NCBI RefSeq assembly: GCF_934772795.1
Contig: NZ_CAKVMR010000019.1
Location: forward strand, 1 to 35,222
Direction of reading: 5' to 3'
DNA length: 35,222 bases
Origin: an uncultured Holdemanella sp.
GTDB taxonomy: Bacteria > Bacillota_I > Bacilli_A > Erysipelotrichales > Erysipelotrichaceae
In this document: positions 16,393 to 24,373 of the stretch, piece by piece
Layout: the number at the start of each line of letters is the position of its first letter
Position numbering within the stretch: the first letter of the stretch is position 1
Notes under the pieces: generated by a model
What the model saw: only the letters and a program-made list of their open reading frames with translations
Database searches by the model: none
Told to the model about the DNA's origin: nothing
Program-made: the position numbers and the translations under genes

Positions 16393-17262
16393 ATGAAAAA
16401 ATTAATGCATGTATTTGCGAGTGTGATGATTGCTACATCTACATTTGGAGGCGTTACAAGTGTTGCGGCAAAAGAAAACACACCAGCTTATAAAATTGAA
16501 TATCAAGATGCAGATTCCATGCAGTCTGTATTTACAAAAGAATTACATAAAAAATATGCGAATGTAAAGTTTAAAAAGAAAACAAAAAACGTATCTGTAT
16601 ATGAATCAAAAAACTACAAGGTAAAAGTAAAAGATTTAGATATTGCAACAGTTGGTAAACAAACTGTTTCTATTGAAGGAAAAAACAAAAATACAAATGA
16701 AAAGCACAGTGCTGAAGTAAGTGTCAAGGTAGAAGATACAACAGCTCCTGTAATTACTTGTGAGGATACAATCACAGTGGAACAAAATGAAGCATTTGAT
16801 ATCAATCGCTATGTTTCATTAAATGAAGAAGGAACAGTGACTGTGACTAAGAATGTAGATACAACTAATACAGGAACTTTTACTACTACAATCAAGGCAA
16901 AAGATATTGCGGGTAATGTTAGTGAAAAAGATGTTACAGTTAATGTAGAAAAAGATTTCTATCAAAGAATTGCCGATGCTGCATTAGCTCAGATTGGTGT
17001 TTATCAAGATTGTACCATGTTAGTGACAAATTCACTTGCTGCAGTAGGAATCAATTTCCATGGTGCACCAACCGCTTATTTAAGCTTAGGACCTTTGACA
17101 AATAATCCAGTTCCAGGAGATATTTGTGTATATCAAGGACATGTAGCATTATATATTGGTAATGGTCAAGCTGTTCATGGTGGATGGTATGGAAATCAGA
17201 CAACAATCTATAGTGTTGAATGTAACCAACCATTTATTGGATATGTTCATGTAAATCGTTAA
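16393..17262 (+). CDS. Secreted NlpC/P60-like protein with Ig-like repeats
   Basis: Exported protein of 289 residues, probably a peptidoglycan hydrolase. A Sec signal peptide covers about residues 1-27 (MKKLMHVFASVMIATSTF, cleavage near VAA-KEN). Two beta-rich bacterial Ig-like segments follow (about 30-115 and 115-195, the second opening with DTTAPVITCEDTITV). The C-terminal domain resembles NlpC/P60 cysteine peptidases: the candidate nucleophile is in YQDCTMLVTNSL (usual form DCSGLV), the candidate His in GHVALYIG, and GNGQAVHGGW follows. DCT instead of DCS is a departure, so activity is inferred. The ATG at 16393 with GAGGAGG (16377-16383) was preferred over 16375, which lies upstream of the ribosome binding site and would put charged residues ahead of the signal peptide. 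The gene stands alone. Confidence 0.85.
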   Translation: MKKLMHVFASVMIATSTFGGVTSVAAKENTPAYKIEYQDADSMQSVFTKELHKKYANVKFKKKTKNVSVYESKNYKVKVKDLDIATVGKQTVSIEGKNKNTNEKHSAEVSVKVEDTTAPVITCEDTITVEQNEAFDINRYVSLNEEGTVTVTKNVDTTNTGTFTTTIKAKDIAGNVSEKDVTVNVEKDFYQRIADAALAQIGVYQDCTMLVTNSLAAVGINFHGAPTAYLSLGPLTNNPVPGDICVYQGHVALYIGNGQAVHGGWYGNQTTIYSVECNQPFIGYVHVNR

Positions 17263-17289
17263 GCGAGCTCATTTTAGCTCGCTTTTTTT
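17261..17289 (+). terminator. Intrinsic terminator after the secreted NlpC/P60 gene
   Basis: AAGCGAGCT (17261-17269) pairs with AGCTCGCTT (17276-17284) around CATTTT, followed by a T-run to 17289. Confidence 0.92.
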
Positions 17290-17294
17290 CTGCA

Positions 17295-17322
17295 AAATAA
17301 AAAGAAGGCAAGATGCCTTCTT
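17295..17322 (-). terminator. Intrinsic terminator of the alcohol dehydrogenase gene
   Basis: On the minus strand a nine-base stem (17314-17322 with 17302-17310) closed by three bases is followed by a U-rich tail (complement of 17295-17301). It includes the stop codon. Confidence 0.85.
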
Positions 17323-18484
17323 AGTCTCTTCCGTTAAATGCGTATTTGTATAAGTCGAAGATCAATTCTTTAGTACATGGACGTGGGTTACCACCTGTAC
17401 ATACGTCAGCCATAGCTGAATCTGTTAATGTTGGTAAGTCTTCTTCTTTAACACCGATTTCTTTTAAGCTTTGAGCAATTCCGCAATCTTTACTTAATTG
17501 AATAACGGCATCAATAGCAGCTTGACGATATTCTTCTTGAGACATTTCATCAACACCTTCAACTCCCATTACACGAGCGATTTCTCTAAATTTTTCACCA
17601 GTGTAATCTTTGTTGAATTCCATAACATATGGAAGTAATGTAGCACAAGCCACACCATGAGGGATTCCGTAGAATGCGCTTAATGGGTGAGCCATACCAT
17701 GGTCAACACCTAAACCAACGTTAGAGAAAGCCATACCTGTCATATATTGTCCTAAAGCCATGTCTTCACGTCCTTTTGGATCGTTAGCACATGCTGCACG
17801 TAAGCTTCTTGAAATGATTTCGATAGCTTTTAAGTTTAATGTATCTGCAAGTTCCCAAGCAGCTAAAGTTGTATATCCTTCAATAGCGTGAGTTAATGCA
17901 TCAAGACCAGTACTTGCTGTTAAGCCTTTTGGCATACTTGACATCATTTCTGGGTCGATAATCGCAACAACTGGAATATCGTGAGCATCTACACAAACAA
18001 ATTTTCTTTTCTTTTCAGTATCTGTAATTACATAGTTGATTGTAGTTTCTGCTGCAGTACCTGCTGTAGTCGCAATTGCGATAACTGGAACAGATTTGTT
18101 TTTAGTTGGAGCAACACCTTCTAAGCTAACAACATCTTCAAATTCAGGGTTAGCCAAGATGATTCCAATACCTTTACAAGTATCTTGTGGGCTTCCACCA
18201 CCAATAGCGATTAAATAGTCAGCACCAGCATCTTTAGCAGCTTTTACACCATTTTTAACTTGTTCAACAGTTGGGTTTGCCTTAACTTCATCATAAATTT
18301 CGTATGGAAGTCCAGCTTCATCTAATAAGTCTGTGACTTTAGTAGCTACACCAAATTTGATCAAGTCTTTATCTGTAACAACTAAACCTTTCTTTAATCC
18401 ACGTGCTTTAACTTCTGTAACCACTTCTTTGATGGCTCCAGCACCATGATAACTTGTCTCATTTAAAATAAAACGATTTGCCAT
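17321..18484 (-). CDS. fucO: Iron-dependent alcohol dehydrogenase, lactaldehyde reductase (FucO) type
   Basis: Group III NAD(P)-dependent alcohol dehydrogenase of 387 residues. The sequence follows E. coli FucO (L-1,2-propanediol oxidoreductase) from its opening MANRFILNETSYHGAGAI through DYLIAIGGGSPQDTCKGIGI (nucleotide-binding loop), IATTAGTAAETTINYVITD and DVCTGGNPR. Metal ligands are visible in GLDALTHAIEGY (Asp and His) and GMAHPLSAFYGIPHGV (two His). It probably reduces lactaldehyde or a similar short aldehyde to recycle NADH in fermentation. No fucose or rhamnose genes lie nearby, so the substrate is inferred. AAGGAGG is 11 bases before the ATG. A candidate CcpA site lies between its -35 and -10. 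Confidence 0.93.
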   Translation of the reverse strand: MANRFILNETSYHGAGAIKEVVTEVKARGLKKGLVVTDKDLIKFGVATKVTDLLDEAGLPYEIYDEVKANPTVEQVKNGVKAAKDAGADYLIAIGGGSPQDTCKGIGIILANPEFEDVVSLEGVAPTKNKSVPVIAIATTAGTAAETTINYVITDTEKKRKFVCVDAHDIPVVAIIDPEMMSSMPKGLTASTGLDALTHAIEGYTTLAAWELADTLNLKAIEIISRSLRAACANDPKGREDMALGQYMTGMAFSNVGLGVDHGMAHPLSAFYGIPHGVACATLLPYVMEFNKDYTGEKFREIARVMGVEGVDEMSQEEYRQAAIDAVIQLSKDCGIAQSLKEIGVKEEDLPTLTDSAMADVCTGGNPRPCTKELIFDLYKYAFNGRD

Positions 18485-18519
18485 AAGTATTATTTCCTCC
18501 TTGTATACTTGTTAATTTC

Positions 18520-18548
18520 ATTTTACGAGTATAACCGCTTACATACAA
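18520..18548 (-). promoter_or_regulatory. fucO promoter with catabolite-responsive element
   Basis: On the minus strand: -35 TTGTAT (18543-18548), a 17-base spacer and -10 TAAAAT (18520-18525). Within the spacer TGTAAGCGGTTATA (18530-18543) matches the cre consensus TGWNANCGNTNWCA at 13 of 14 positions. This position fits repression by CcpA when preferred sugars are present. Confidence 0.65.
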
Positions 18549-18607
18549 GTTACAGATTGATAATAATGTCACATATGAGTGTTTTAGTGCATATTCTTAA
18601 ATATTTG

Positions 18608-18616
18608 TGTTAAAAT
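18608..18616 (+). promoter_or_regulatory. Extended -10 promoter of the AEC carrier gene
   Basis: TGTTAAAAT fits TGn plus TAAAAT, 25 bases before the GTG start. No clear -35 is seen. Confidence 0.5.
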
Positions 18617-18641
18617 TTTAAGAAGGTTTTGGAGGAATTTT

Positions 18642-19577
18642 GTGGAAAATTTATTATTTAGCCTAAATGCAACGATTCCCATTTTTCTATTGATGGTTGT
18701 CGGTTATTTCTTAAATAAAATCAATGTGTTGGATGATGTACTGGCATCGAAATTGAATGCATTTGTCTTTAAAGTATCATTGCCACTCTTGTTGTTTGTG
18801 GATGTGTCGCAGTCTAATTTTAAAGATCTTTGGGATACAAAGTTTGTAGCATTCTGCGTAGTCTCTACATTGATTAGTATTCTTTTATCAATATTTTTTT
18901 CTATGCGATTAAAAGACAAAGAGATTCAAGGTGAATTTATTCAGGCTTGTTACAGAAGTAGTGCAGCCTTATTAGGACTTGCATTAACATCGAATATTTA
19001 TCCAGACGTAGGGGTAGCTCCTTTAATGTTGATGAGTGTTGTATTTGTGTATAATGTGGTTTCAGTTGTAATTCTATCTTTCTTTAAGGCGGAACAATCG
19101 AAGGTTGACTATAAGAAAACTTTTATTGGAATCTTAAAGAATCCACTAATTCTAGGTATTGTTGCAGGTGTACTTGTTAGCTTATTACCTTTTAAATTAC
19201 CACAAGTTATCAATAAAACAATTTCAATGATTTCAAGTACAGCTACACCTCTTGGTTTAATGGCTATGGGTGCCACTTTTGATTTTGATCAGGCAAAAGG
19301 TGAATTGAAACCATCTTTATTCTGTACGTTTATGAAGTTAATTGGCTTTTGTGCCATTTTCTTACCAATAGGTGCTTTATTAGGATTTAGAAATCAAGCT
19401 TTAGTTGCCATTTTAATTATGTGTGGTTCCAGTACAACGGTATCTGGTTTTGTGATGGCTAAAAGTATGGGACATAAAGGTGTACTTACATCGAGTGTTG
19501 TGATGCTGACAACACTTCTTAGTGCTTTTAGTATTACATTCTGGTTAACAATATTAAAATCGTTTGGATTGATTTAG
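18642..19577 (+). CDS. AEC-family transporter (auxin efflux carrier type)
   Basis: Membrane protein of 311 residues with about ten hydrophobic segments in two similar halves, as in the AEC/BASS-like fold. Members export or exchange organic acids such as malate and malonate or amino acid derivatives; the substrate cannot be read from sequence. Typical features are the N-terminal PIFLLMVVGYFLNKINVLDD, LSKFVFKVSLPLLLF-like second helix (here LNAFVFKVSLPLLLF), and TPLGLMAMGATFDF in the second half. The GTG start at 18642 was chosen because GGAGGA (18631-18636) is at correct spacing and no ATG is in the first helix before conserved residues. The amino acid ABC operon follows behind its own promoter. 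Confidence 0.85.
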   Translation: MENLLFSLNATIPIFLLMVVGYFLNKINVLDDVLASKLNAFVFKVSLPLLLFVDVSQSNFKDLWDTKFVAFCVVSTLISILLSIFFSMRLKDKEIQGEFIQACYRSSAALLGLALTSNIYPDVGVAPLMLMSVVFVYNVVSVVILSFFKAEQSKVDYKKTFIGILKNPLILGIVAGVLVSLLPFKLPQVINKTISMISSTATPLGLMAMGATFDFDQAKGELKPSLFCTFMKLIGFCAIFLPIGALLGFRNQALVAILIMCGSSTTVSGFVMAKSMGHKGVLTSSVVMLTTLLSAFSITFWLTILKSFGLI

Positions 19578-19578
19578 T

Positions 19579-19609
19579 TGACCTAAAGTTCACTTTAGGG
19601 TGTAGAATA
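19579..19609 (+). promoter_or_regulatory. MerR-type promoter and operator of the amino acid ABC operon
   Basis: -35 TTGACC (19579-19584) and -10 TAGAAT (19604-19609) are 19 bases apart, two longer than normal. A perfect dyad CCTAAAGT-TC-ACTTTAGG (19583-19600) fills the spacer. This geometry is the hallmark of promoters activated by MerR-family regulators, which twist the DNA to realign the two elements. No MerR gene is in the window. The hairpin has no T-run, so it is not a terminator of the AEC gene. Confidence 0.7.
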
Positions 19610-19635
19610 ATTAAAAGATTTTAGGGAGGGAAAGT

Positions 19636-20292
19636 ATGGAATTGTTTTTAGAATCATTCCCAAAAATATTTATATCAGGAATTGTGATGACATTACCACT
19701 TGCGTTAGTATCATTTATCATTGCCATGTTAATAGCGATTGTATGTGCCATGGTTCAATATGCGAAGGTTCCAGTTATGAAATATGTTGTTCAATTCTAT
19801 ATATGGATATTTAGAGGAACACCAATGCTAGTGCAGTTGTTTATTATGTATTTTGGGATGCAATCCATTGGAGTGAGAATATCGGCGATTACTGCAGCGA
19901 TTATTGTATTCTCATTAAATACAGGAGCCTATTGTGCAGAAACCATTCGTGGATCGATTGAAAGTGTACCACAAGGACAAATGGAAGCTGGATACTGTGT
20001 AGGAATGAGTTATATGCAGATCATGATGCATATTGTTTTACCACAGGCATTTCGAAGTGCATTTCCATCGTTGTTTAATAACTTGATTTCATTAGTAAAG
20101 GATACATCTTTAGCTGCCAATATTACAGTTACAGAAATGTTTATGCAGACGGAAAGAATTGCTGGAAGAACCTATCAGTTTATGCAGTTATATATAGAAG
20201 TAGCTTTAGTGTATTTGATTTTCTGTACAGTTTTAACTTGGCTGCAATCTTGGGGTGAAAAGAAGCTGAATTATTATCAGACAGGGAGATAG
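19636..20292 (+). CDS. Polar amino acid ABC transporter permease (cystine type)
   Basis: Inner subunit of an ABC importer, 218 residues with about five transmembrane helices. Family marks are FRGTPMLVQLFIMYFG and the EAA loop around SVPQGQMEAGYCVGMS and HIVLPQAFRSAFPSLFN, which docks on the ATPase. The sequence resembles the cystine permeases of the TcyB/TcyL group most closely to my eye; glutamine or arginine systems are alternatives. GGGAGGG lies just upstream of the ATG. It is the first gene of a permease-ATPase-binding protein operon with gaps of only 3 and 1 bases, driven by the MerR-type promoter. Confidence 0.9.
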   Translation: MELFLESFPKIFISGIVMTLPLALVSFIIAMLIAIVCAMVQYAKVPVMKYVVQFYIWIFRGTPMLVQLFIMYFGMQSIGVRISAITAAIIVFSLNTGAYCAETIRGSIESVPQGQMEAGYCVGMSYMQIMMHIVLPQAFRSAFPSLFNNLISLVKDTSLAANITVTEMFMQTERIAGRTYQFMQLYIEVALVYLIFCTVLTWLQSWGEKKLNYYQTGR

Positions 20293-20295
20293 AGT

Positions 20296-21036
20296 ATGGC
20301 TTTATTAGAAATTAAAGATATTCATAAATCGTTTGGAAATTTACATGTTTTAAATGGCATTGATTTTACGGTCCATAAAGGAGATGTCATTGCGATATTA
20401 GGTCCATCAGGATCTGGTAAGACGACTTTACTTCGTTGCATGAATTATCTAGAGACAGCCGATGCAGGAACCATGATTTTTAAAGATCAATCTTATGATT
20501 TGTCTAATACATCAAAGAAGGATGTTGCCCAACTTAGAAAGCATACGGGATTTGTGTTTCAAAATTATAATCTATTTGCGAATAAGACAGCCCTACAAAA
20601 TGTAACATTAGGTCTTACTGTAGCGCGAAACGTTTCTAAAGAAGAAGCAAATAGGATTGGTATGCAGATGCTTGAAAAAGTAGGAATGAAAGATCGTGCT
20701 GATCATTATCCTTCCCAATTATCGGGTGGACAACAACAGCGTGTCGCCATCGCAAGAGCATTAGCAACATCTCCAGATATCATTTTTTTTGATGAGCCAA
20801 CTTCAGCGCTCGATCCAGAGTTGATTCAAGAAGTTTTAAGTGTTATGAAAACATTGGCTAATGAAGGAATGACTATGGTTGTAGTCACACATGAGATGTC
20901 TTTTGCCAAGAATGTTTCTAGTCATGTGATTTTGATGGAAAAAGGAAAAATAATTGAAGAGGGTAATTCAAAGGATTTCTTTGAAAATCCTCAACAAGAA
21001 CGAACAAAAGAATTTTTAAGGAAAGAGGAAATGTAA
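20296..21036 (+). CDS. Polar amino acid ABC transporter ATP-binding protein
   Basis: Cytoplasmic ATPase subunit of 246 residues in the GlnQ/TcyC/TcyN group. Walker A is GPSGSGKTTLLR (about residues 36-47), the Q-loop is FVFQNYNLF, the signature is LSGGQQQRVAIARAL and Walker B is IIFFDEPTSALDPE with the switch His in VVVTHEMSFA. All catalytic residues are present. It lies three bases after the permease stop and one base before the binding protein. Confidence 0.95.
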   Translation: MALLEIKDIHKSFGNLHVLNGIDFTVHKGDVIAILGPSGSGKTTLLRCMNYLETADAGTMIFKDQSYDLSNTSKKDVAQLRKHTGFVFQNYNLFANKTALQNVTLGLTVARNVSKEEANRIGMQMLEKVGMKDRADHYPSQLSGGQQQRVAIARALATSPDIIFFDEPTSALDPELIQEVLSVMKTLANEGMTMVVVTHEMSFAKNVSSHVILMEKGKIIEEGNSKDFFENPQQERTKEFLRKEEM

Positions 21037-21037
21037 G

Positions 21038-21820
21038 ATGAAAAAATTATTAGCAGGTTTATTAAGTGCAGCTATGGTATTTACTTTAGCAGGATGTGGA
21101 TCTTCGAAAGATCATTTAGCGACGATTCAAGATAAAGGTGAAATTACCATTGGTTTAGAAGGTGATTGGCAACCATTCTCTTACCATGATAAGGATGATA
21201 AACTGGTGGGTGTTGATGTGGAAGTTGCTAAGAATATTGCCAAGAAATTAGGTGTAAAAGCTAATATTGTAGAAGGTAAATGGGATGGATTATTAACAGG
21301 TCTATCAACAGGTACGTATGATTTAGTTATTAATGGTGTCGATATCACAAAGGAAAGAGAAAAGAAATTTGATTTCTCTACACCTTATGCGTATGATCAC
21401 ACAGTTTTAGTTGTTCGTAATGATAATACGACAATTACTTCGTTTGATGATTTAAAAGGAAAGACCACAGCCAATTCGATTGGATCTACTTATATGGAAT
21501 TGGGTGAAGATTATGGGGCTACTGTAAAAGGTGTAGATGATTTAACGAAATGTATGGATCTTGTAAAGAGTGGTGGTGTGGATGCGACAATCAATGCGGC
21601 TACTTCTATCAATGATTATCTTCAAACGACAAAGGATAGTTCATTTAAAATTGTAGATCAATCCAAAGAATCTACACCATATGCAATCCCAATGGTAAAA
21701 GGGGATGATAATACTTCTTTAAAGAAAGCTGTAAATAAGGCTTTAAAAGAATTAAAAGAAGATGGAACTTTGTCGAAGATTTCTATCAAGTATTTTGGTG
21801 AGGATCTAACGAATGAATAA
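21038..21820 (+). CDS. Amino acid ABC transporter substrate-binding lipoprotein (probably cystine)
   Basis: Extracellular binding protein of 260 residues, anchored by a lipid at Cys20 (lipobox LAGC after a typical signal peptide). It belongs to SBP family 3. Key stretches are DWQPFSYHDKDDKLVGVDVE, KWDGLLTGLSTGTYDLV, ITKEREKKFDFSTPY and the C-terminal KYFGEDLT; WDGLL and the KYFGED ending are common in cystine-binding members (TcyA/FliY-like). That ligand is an inference; the neighbouring M20 amidohydrolase, LysR regulator and metNIQ support a sulfur amino acid. The U-tailed hairpin at 21819-21838 ends the operon. Confidence 0.9.
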   Translation: MKKLLAGLLSAAMVFTLAGCGSSKDHLATIQDKGEITIGLEGDWQPFSYHDKDDKLVGVDVEVAKNIAKKLGVKANIVEGKWDGLLTGLSTGTYDLVINGVDITKEREKKFDFSTPYAYDHTVLVVRNDNTTITSFDDLKGKTTANSIGSTYMELGEDYGATVKGVDDLTKCMDLVKSGGVDATINAATSINDYLQTTKDSSFKIVDQSKESTPYAIPMVKGDDNTSLKKAVNKALKELKEDGTLSKISIKYFGEDLTNE

Positions 21821-21838
21821 GCGGCTATGCCGTTTTTC
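21819..21838 (+). terminator. Intrinsic terminator of the amino acid ABC operon
   Basis: A seven-base stem (core CGGC/GCCG at 21822-21825 and 21829-21832) with a three-base loop, followed by TTTTT. Confidence 0.8.
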
Positions 21839-21890
21839 TTTTTGTTTAAAATATAAAAATAATTTATAGCCAGGTATAAATAAATAGAAT

Positions 21891-21919
21891 TTGAATATAA
21901 CAGTTGTTCTTTGTACAAT
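21891..21919 (+). promoter_or_regulatory. Promoter of the M20 amidohydrolase gene
   Basis: -35 TTGAAT (21891-21896), a 17-base spacer and -10 TACAAT (21914-21919), 28 bases before the ATG. Confidence 0.65.
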
Positions 21920-21947
21920 AGACTCAAATTTTAGGAGGAACTATTTT

Positions 21948-23153
21948 ATGTCGGGATTAAAGAATCAAATTTCTCAATTTATAGATACAAACGCAAAAAC
22001 CTATCAGGATATTTCTTTGGCAATTCATGCCAAACCCGAAGTGAGTGATTTTGAATATTTTGCCTCTCAAACGTTGAGTGAACAATTAAAAAAAGAAGGC
22101 TTTGAGATTGAATTACCAGCAGCCGGACATCGTACAGGTTTTGCGGCAACCTACAAAAGTAATAAGCCAGGACCTACGGTTGTCTTTTTGGCAGAATATG
22201 ATGCGCTTGCCGGTTTAGGCCATGGTTGTGGTCATAATGTGTTTGGAGCTACTTCCTCACTTGCCGGTGCGGCTTTAAAAAGCGTAGTGAATCAAATTGG
22301 TGGAGAAGTACGAGTATATGGAACGCCTGGTGAAGAGGGTGGACAAAATGGAAGTGCCAAAGGTTCTTTTGTAAAGAAGGGCTATTTAAATGATGTGGAT
22401 TTTGCCTTATGTGTACATCCTGGTTCAGGGCCAGAAGACGGATTAAGTACACGTAATTATGCGTGTGCACCTGTTGATATTGAGTTCTGGGGAAAACCAG
22501 CTCATGCAGCAGGTTGTCCTCAAGACGGTATCAATGCCTTAGATGCGCAGATTTTAACGTATGCAGCTGTTGGTGTTTTGCGACAACAACTAACAGATCG
22601 TATTCGTATTCATGGTGTGATTGTTGATGGTGGAACAGCTCCTAATGTGATTCCAGAATACACAAAGGCAAAATATTATATTCGTGCTGCTGATATTGAT
22701 ACGTTGCATGAATTATATGAGAAAGTAGAGAATATTGTGAAGGGTTCCGCTTTACAGACGGGTTGTACTTCTAGTATGAAGTTGTATCAAAATTTAGTAG
22801 AAAATATGGTTTTAACACCTTCTTTGGATGCAATCTATGAAAAATATATTACAGAACTTGGCAATACCGTAAAGCATGTCGAAGATGTGGTAATGCCTGG
22901 AAGTAGTGATGTAGGTAATATTAGTCAGGTTGTACCTACGATTCAGCCTCATATTAGTATTACAGATGTACAGATTGCAGGACATAGTCAAGATATGGTG
23001 AATGCTTCATGTTCTCAAAAGGCAATGGATGCGATTGTCAAAGGGGCAAAAGCATTAGCTTTTACGGCACTTGAATTATTTGAAAATCCGGATGAGCTTG
23101 CGAAAGTGAAAGAGGATCATGCTTGGCATGTAGAACATCAAAAGGAAAATTAA
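21948..23153 (+). CDS. M20-family amidohydrolase (M20D, AbgB/PM20D2-like)
   Basis: Cytosolic metal-dependent hydrolase of 401 residues that removes an acyl or aminoacyl group from an amino acid derivative. The catalytic domain has AEYDALAGLGHGCGHN (metal-binding Cys and His), YGTPGEEGGQNGSAKGSF (catalytic Glu) and LCVHPGSGPED. A dimerisation insert covers about residues 175-290, beginning near GKPAHAAGCPQDGINALDA. The last metal His is in AGHSQDMVNASC. The ATG at 21948 with AGGAGG (21933-21938) was chosen; an upstream in-frame TTG at 21891 is the promoter -35. Between a cystine-type ABC system and metNIQ it may deacylate N-acyl or S-modified cysteine or methionine, as the M20 enzymes of the B. 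subtilis ytmI operon do (inference). Confidence 0.88.
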   Translation: MSGLKNQISQFIDTNAKTYQDISLAIHAKPEVSDFEYFASQTLSEQLKKEGFEIELPAAGHRTGFAATYKSNKPGPTVVFLAEYDALAGLGHGCGHNVFGATSSLAGAALKSVVNQIGGEVRVYGTPGEEGGQNGSAKGSFVKKGYLNDVDFALCVHPGSGPEDGLSTRNYACAPVDIEFWGKPAHAAGCPQDGINALDAQILTYAAVGVLRQQLTDRIRIHGVIVDGGTAPNVIPEYTKAKYYIRAADIDTLHELYEKVENIVKGSALQTGCTSSMKLYQNLVENMVLTPSLDAIYEKYITELGNTVKHVEDVVMPGSSDVGNISQVVPTIQPHISITDVQIAGHSQDMVNASCSQKAMDAIVKGAKALAFTALELFENPDELAKVKEDHAWHVEHQKEN

Positions 23154-23165
23154 CCTATGTACTTT

Positions 23166-23190
23166 AAGAGCTTATCAAGCTCTTTTATTT
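23166..23190 (+). terminator. Intrinsic terminator after the M20 gene
   Basis: AAGAGCTT (23166-23173) pairs with AAGCTCTT (23177-23184) around ATC, then TTATTT. Confidence 0.85.
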
Positions 23191-23248
23191 TGGAATCTTG
23201 AAAATCAACAAATATTCATTAAAATAATATAAATAAAGGAGACTGAAA

Positions 23249-24169
23249 ATGACGCTTCAACAATTACTTTATGTACTAACAGTGTCAGATGAGAAATCTA
23301 TGAATAAGGCGGCTGAAAAGCTTTTCGTATCTCAGCCTACTTTAACGTCTGCTATTCAATCACTTGAAAAAGAACTGGATATTCAAATCTTTAATCGTAC
23401 AAGTCATGGTGTTACTGTAACGAATCAAGGACGTGAGTTTTTAACGTACGCAAAACAGTTGTACCAACAATATGAATTATTAAAGAATCGCTATGAAGAT
23501 GAGAGTTTAAGAAGAAATAAGTTTCGTGTTTCTTGTCAGCACTATTCGTTTGCGACCAAAGCATTTGTGGATACAGTGAAGAAGTATGGGACTTCTAAAT
23601 ATGATTTCGCAATCAGTGAAACTAAGACGATGCATGTGATTGAGGATGTGGGAAACTCATTGAGTGAGATTGGAATCTTATATTTATCGAATTATAATCG
23701 TCGTTTTATGATGAAACAATTTGATGAATGGAATTTAGAATTTCATAAATTAGCCAATTGCGATGCCTTTGTGTATTTGTATAAGGGGCATCCTCTTGCC
23801 AAGAAAAAATCAATTACGTATGAAGAATTATTGCCCTATCCAAATATGACTTTTGATCAAGGTGATAATCCTTCGATGTATACGGCGGAGGAGATATTGG
23901 TTGAAAATGAATTCCCAAGAAAAATACAAGTGAATGATCGTGCTACAATGCTGAATTTAATGCGTGGACTCAATGGATATACTTTATGTTCTGGAATCAT
24001 TAGCCGCGATTTAAATGGGGATGACTATGTGGTTGTTCCTTATGAGGCAAATGTAGAAAATCCAAATTCCATGATGGAAATTGGGTATATCACAAGAAAG
24101 TATACGGTATTAAGTGAGATTGGTGATACGTATATTGAAACAATGAAGGATTATTTTAGTAATAAATAA
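23249..24169 (+). CDS. LysR-family transcriptional regulator
   Basis: A 306-residue LysR-type regulator. The N-terminal winged helix-turn-helix is at about residues 1-60 (KSMNKAAEKLFVSQPTLTSAIQSLEKEL), followed by a linker helix and a two-lobe effector-binding domain. AAGGAG is seven bases before the ATG. It sits between the M20 gene and metNIQ, all in the same direction, which suggests it controls one or both; a sulfur amino acid regulator comparable to YtlI/AscR or CysL is possible but not shown. The metNIQ operon carries its own attenuator, so the M20 and ABC genes are the likelier targets. No LysR T-N11-A box was identified with confidence. Confidence 0.88.
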   Translation: MTLQQLLYVLTVSDEKSMNKAAEKLFVSQPTLTSAIQSLEKELDIQIFNRTSHGVTVTNQGREFLTYAKQLYQQYELLKNRYEDESLRRNKFRVSCQHYSFATKAFVDTVKKYGTSKYDFAISETKTMHVIEDVGNSLSEIGILYLSNYNRRFMMKQFDEWNLEFHKLANCDAFVYLYKGHPLAKKKSITYEELLPYPNMTFDQGDNPSMYTAEEILVENEFPRKIQVNDRATMLNLMRGLNGYTLCSGIISRDLNGDDYVVVPYEANVENPNSMMEIGYITRKYTVLSEIGDTYIETMKDYFSNK

Positions 24170-24199
24170 TTTTTATAACTGCTTCAAAAATTTAACAAT

Positions 24200-24228
24200 T
24201 AGACAATAACTAAACCTTCTTGTAGAAT
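24200..24228 (+). promoter_or_regulatory. Promoter of the metNIQ leader
   Basis: -35 TAGACA (24200-24205), a 17-base spacer and -10 TAGAAT (24223-24228). The expected start near 24235 gives a leader of about 19 bases before the leader-peptide ATG, with the ribosome binding site inside it. Bases 24170-24199 hold nothing else recognisable. Confidence 0.65.
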
Positions 24229-24253
24229 ACAGACATGCAAGGAGGAAACGAAT

Positions 24254-24337
24254 ATGAAAACAATGATGATGTCAATGATGCAAATGTATATGTGTATAAA
24301 TGTGACCCGGTTTTCGATTCGTTTGTCGCGTGTTTAA
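24254..24337 (+). CDS. Methionine-rich leader peptide of the metNIQ attenuator
   Basis: A 27-codon reading frame, too short for usual gene finding, with a perfect AAGGAGG (24239-24245) eight bases before its ATG. The peptide begins MKTMMMSMMQMYM: eight of the first 13 residues are Met, a rare density. The last Met codon is at 24290-24292. The remainder, CINVTRFSIRLSRV, contains codons such as ATA and CGG. The stop is at 24335-24337. Its position, its amino acid and the mutually exclusive RNA helices that follow fit a ribosome-mediated attenuator sensing charged Met-tRNA. The peptide itself probably has no function beyond being translated. Translation has not been shown. Confidence 0.88.
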   Translation: MKTMMMSMMQMYMCINVTRFSIRLSRV

Positions 24338-24373
24338 GTGCGCAAAGGCCGGGGAAAGTCCTCGGCTTTTTTT
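24306..24373 (+). terminator. Attenuator of metNIQ: antiterminator and terminator
   Basis: Terminator: 24344-24354 pairs with 24360-24370 (11 bp, core GGCCGGGG on CCTCGGC, two or fewer G:U in the core) around a five-base loop, followed by T to 24373. Antiterminator: CCCGGTTTT (24306-24314) pairs with AAGGCCGGG (24345-24353), nine pairs with two G:U, using the same bases as the terminator's left arm. A ribosome stalled at the last Met codon (24290) would end just before 24306 and leave the antiterminator free. A ribosome reaching the stop (24335) would sit in its loop and prevent it. Confidence 0.87.

Noticed and set aside
19583..19600. Terminator of the AEC carrier gene
   Set aside because: The dyad has no following T-run and lies precisely between a -35 and a -10, which fits an operator.
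21891..21947. N-terminal extension of the M20 protein from TTG 21891
   Set aside because: This TTG is the promoter -35; AGGAGG and ATG at 21948 give the normal protein.
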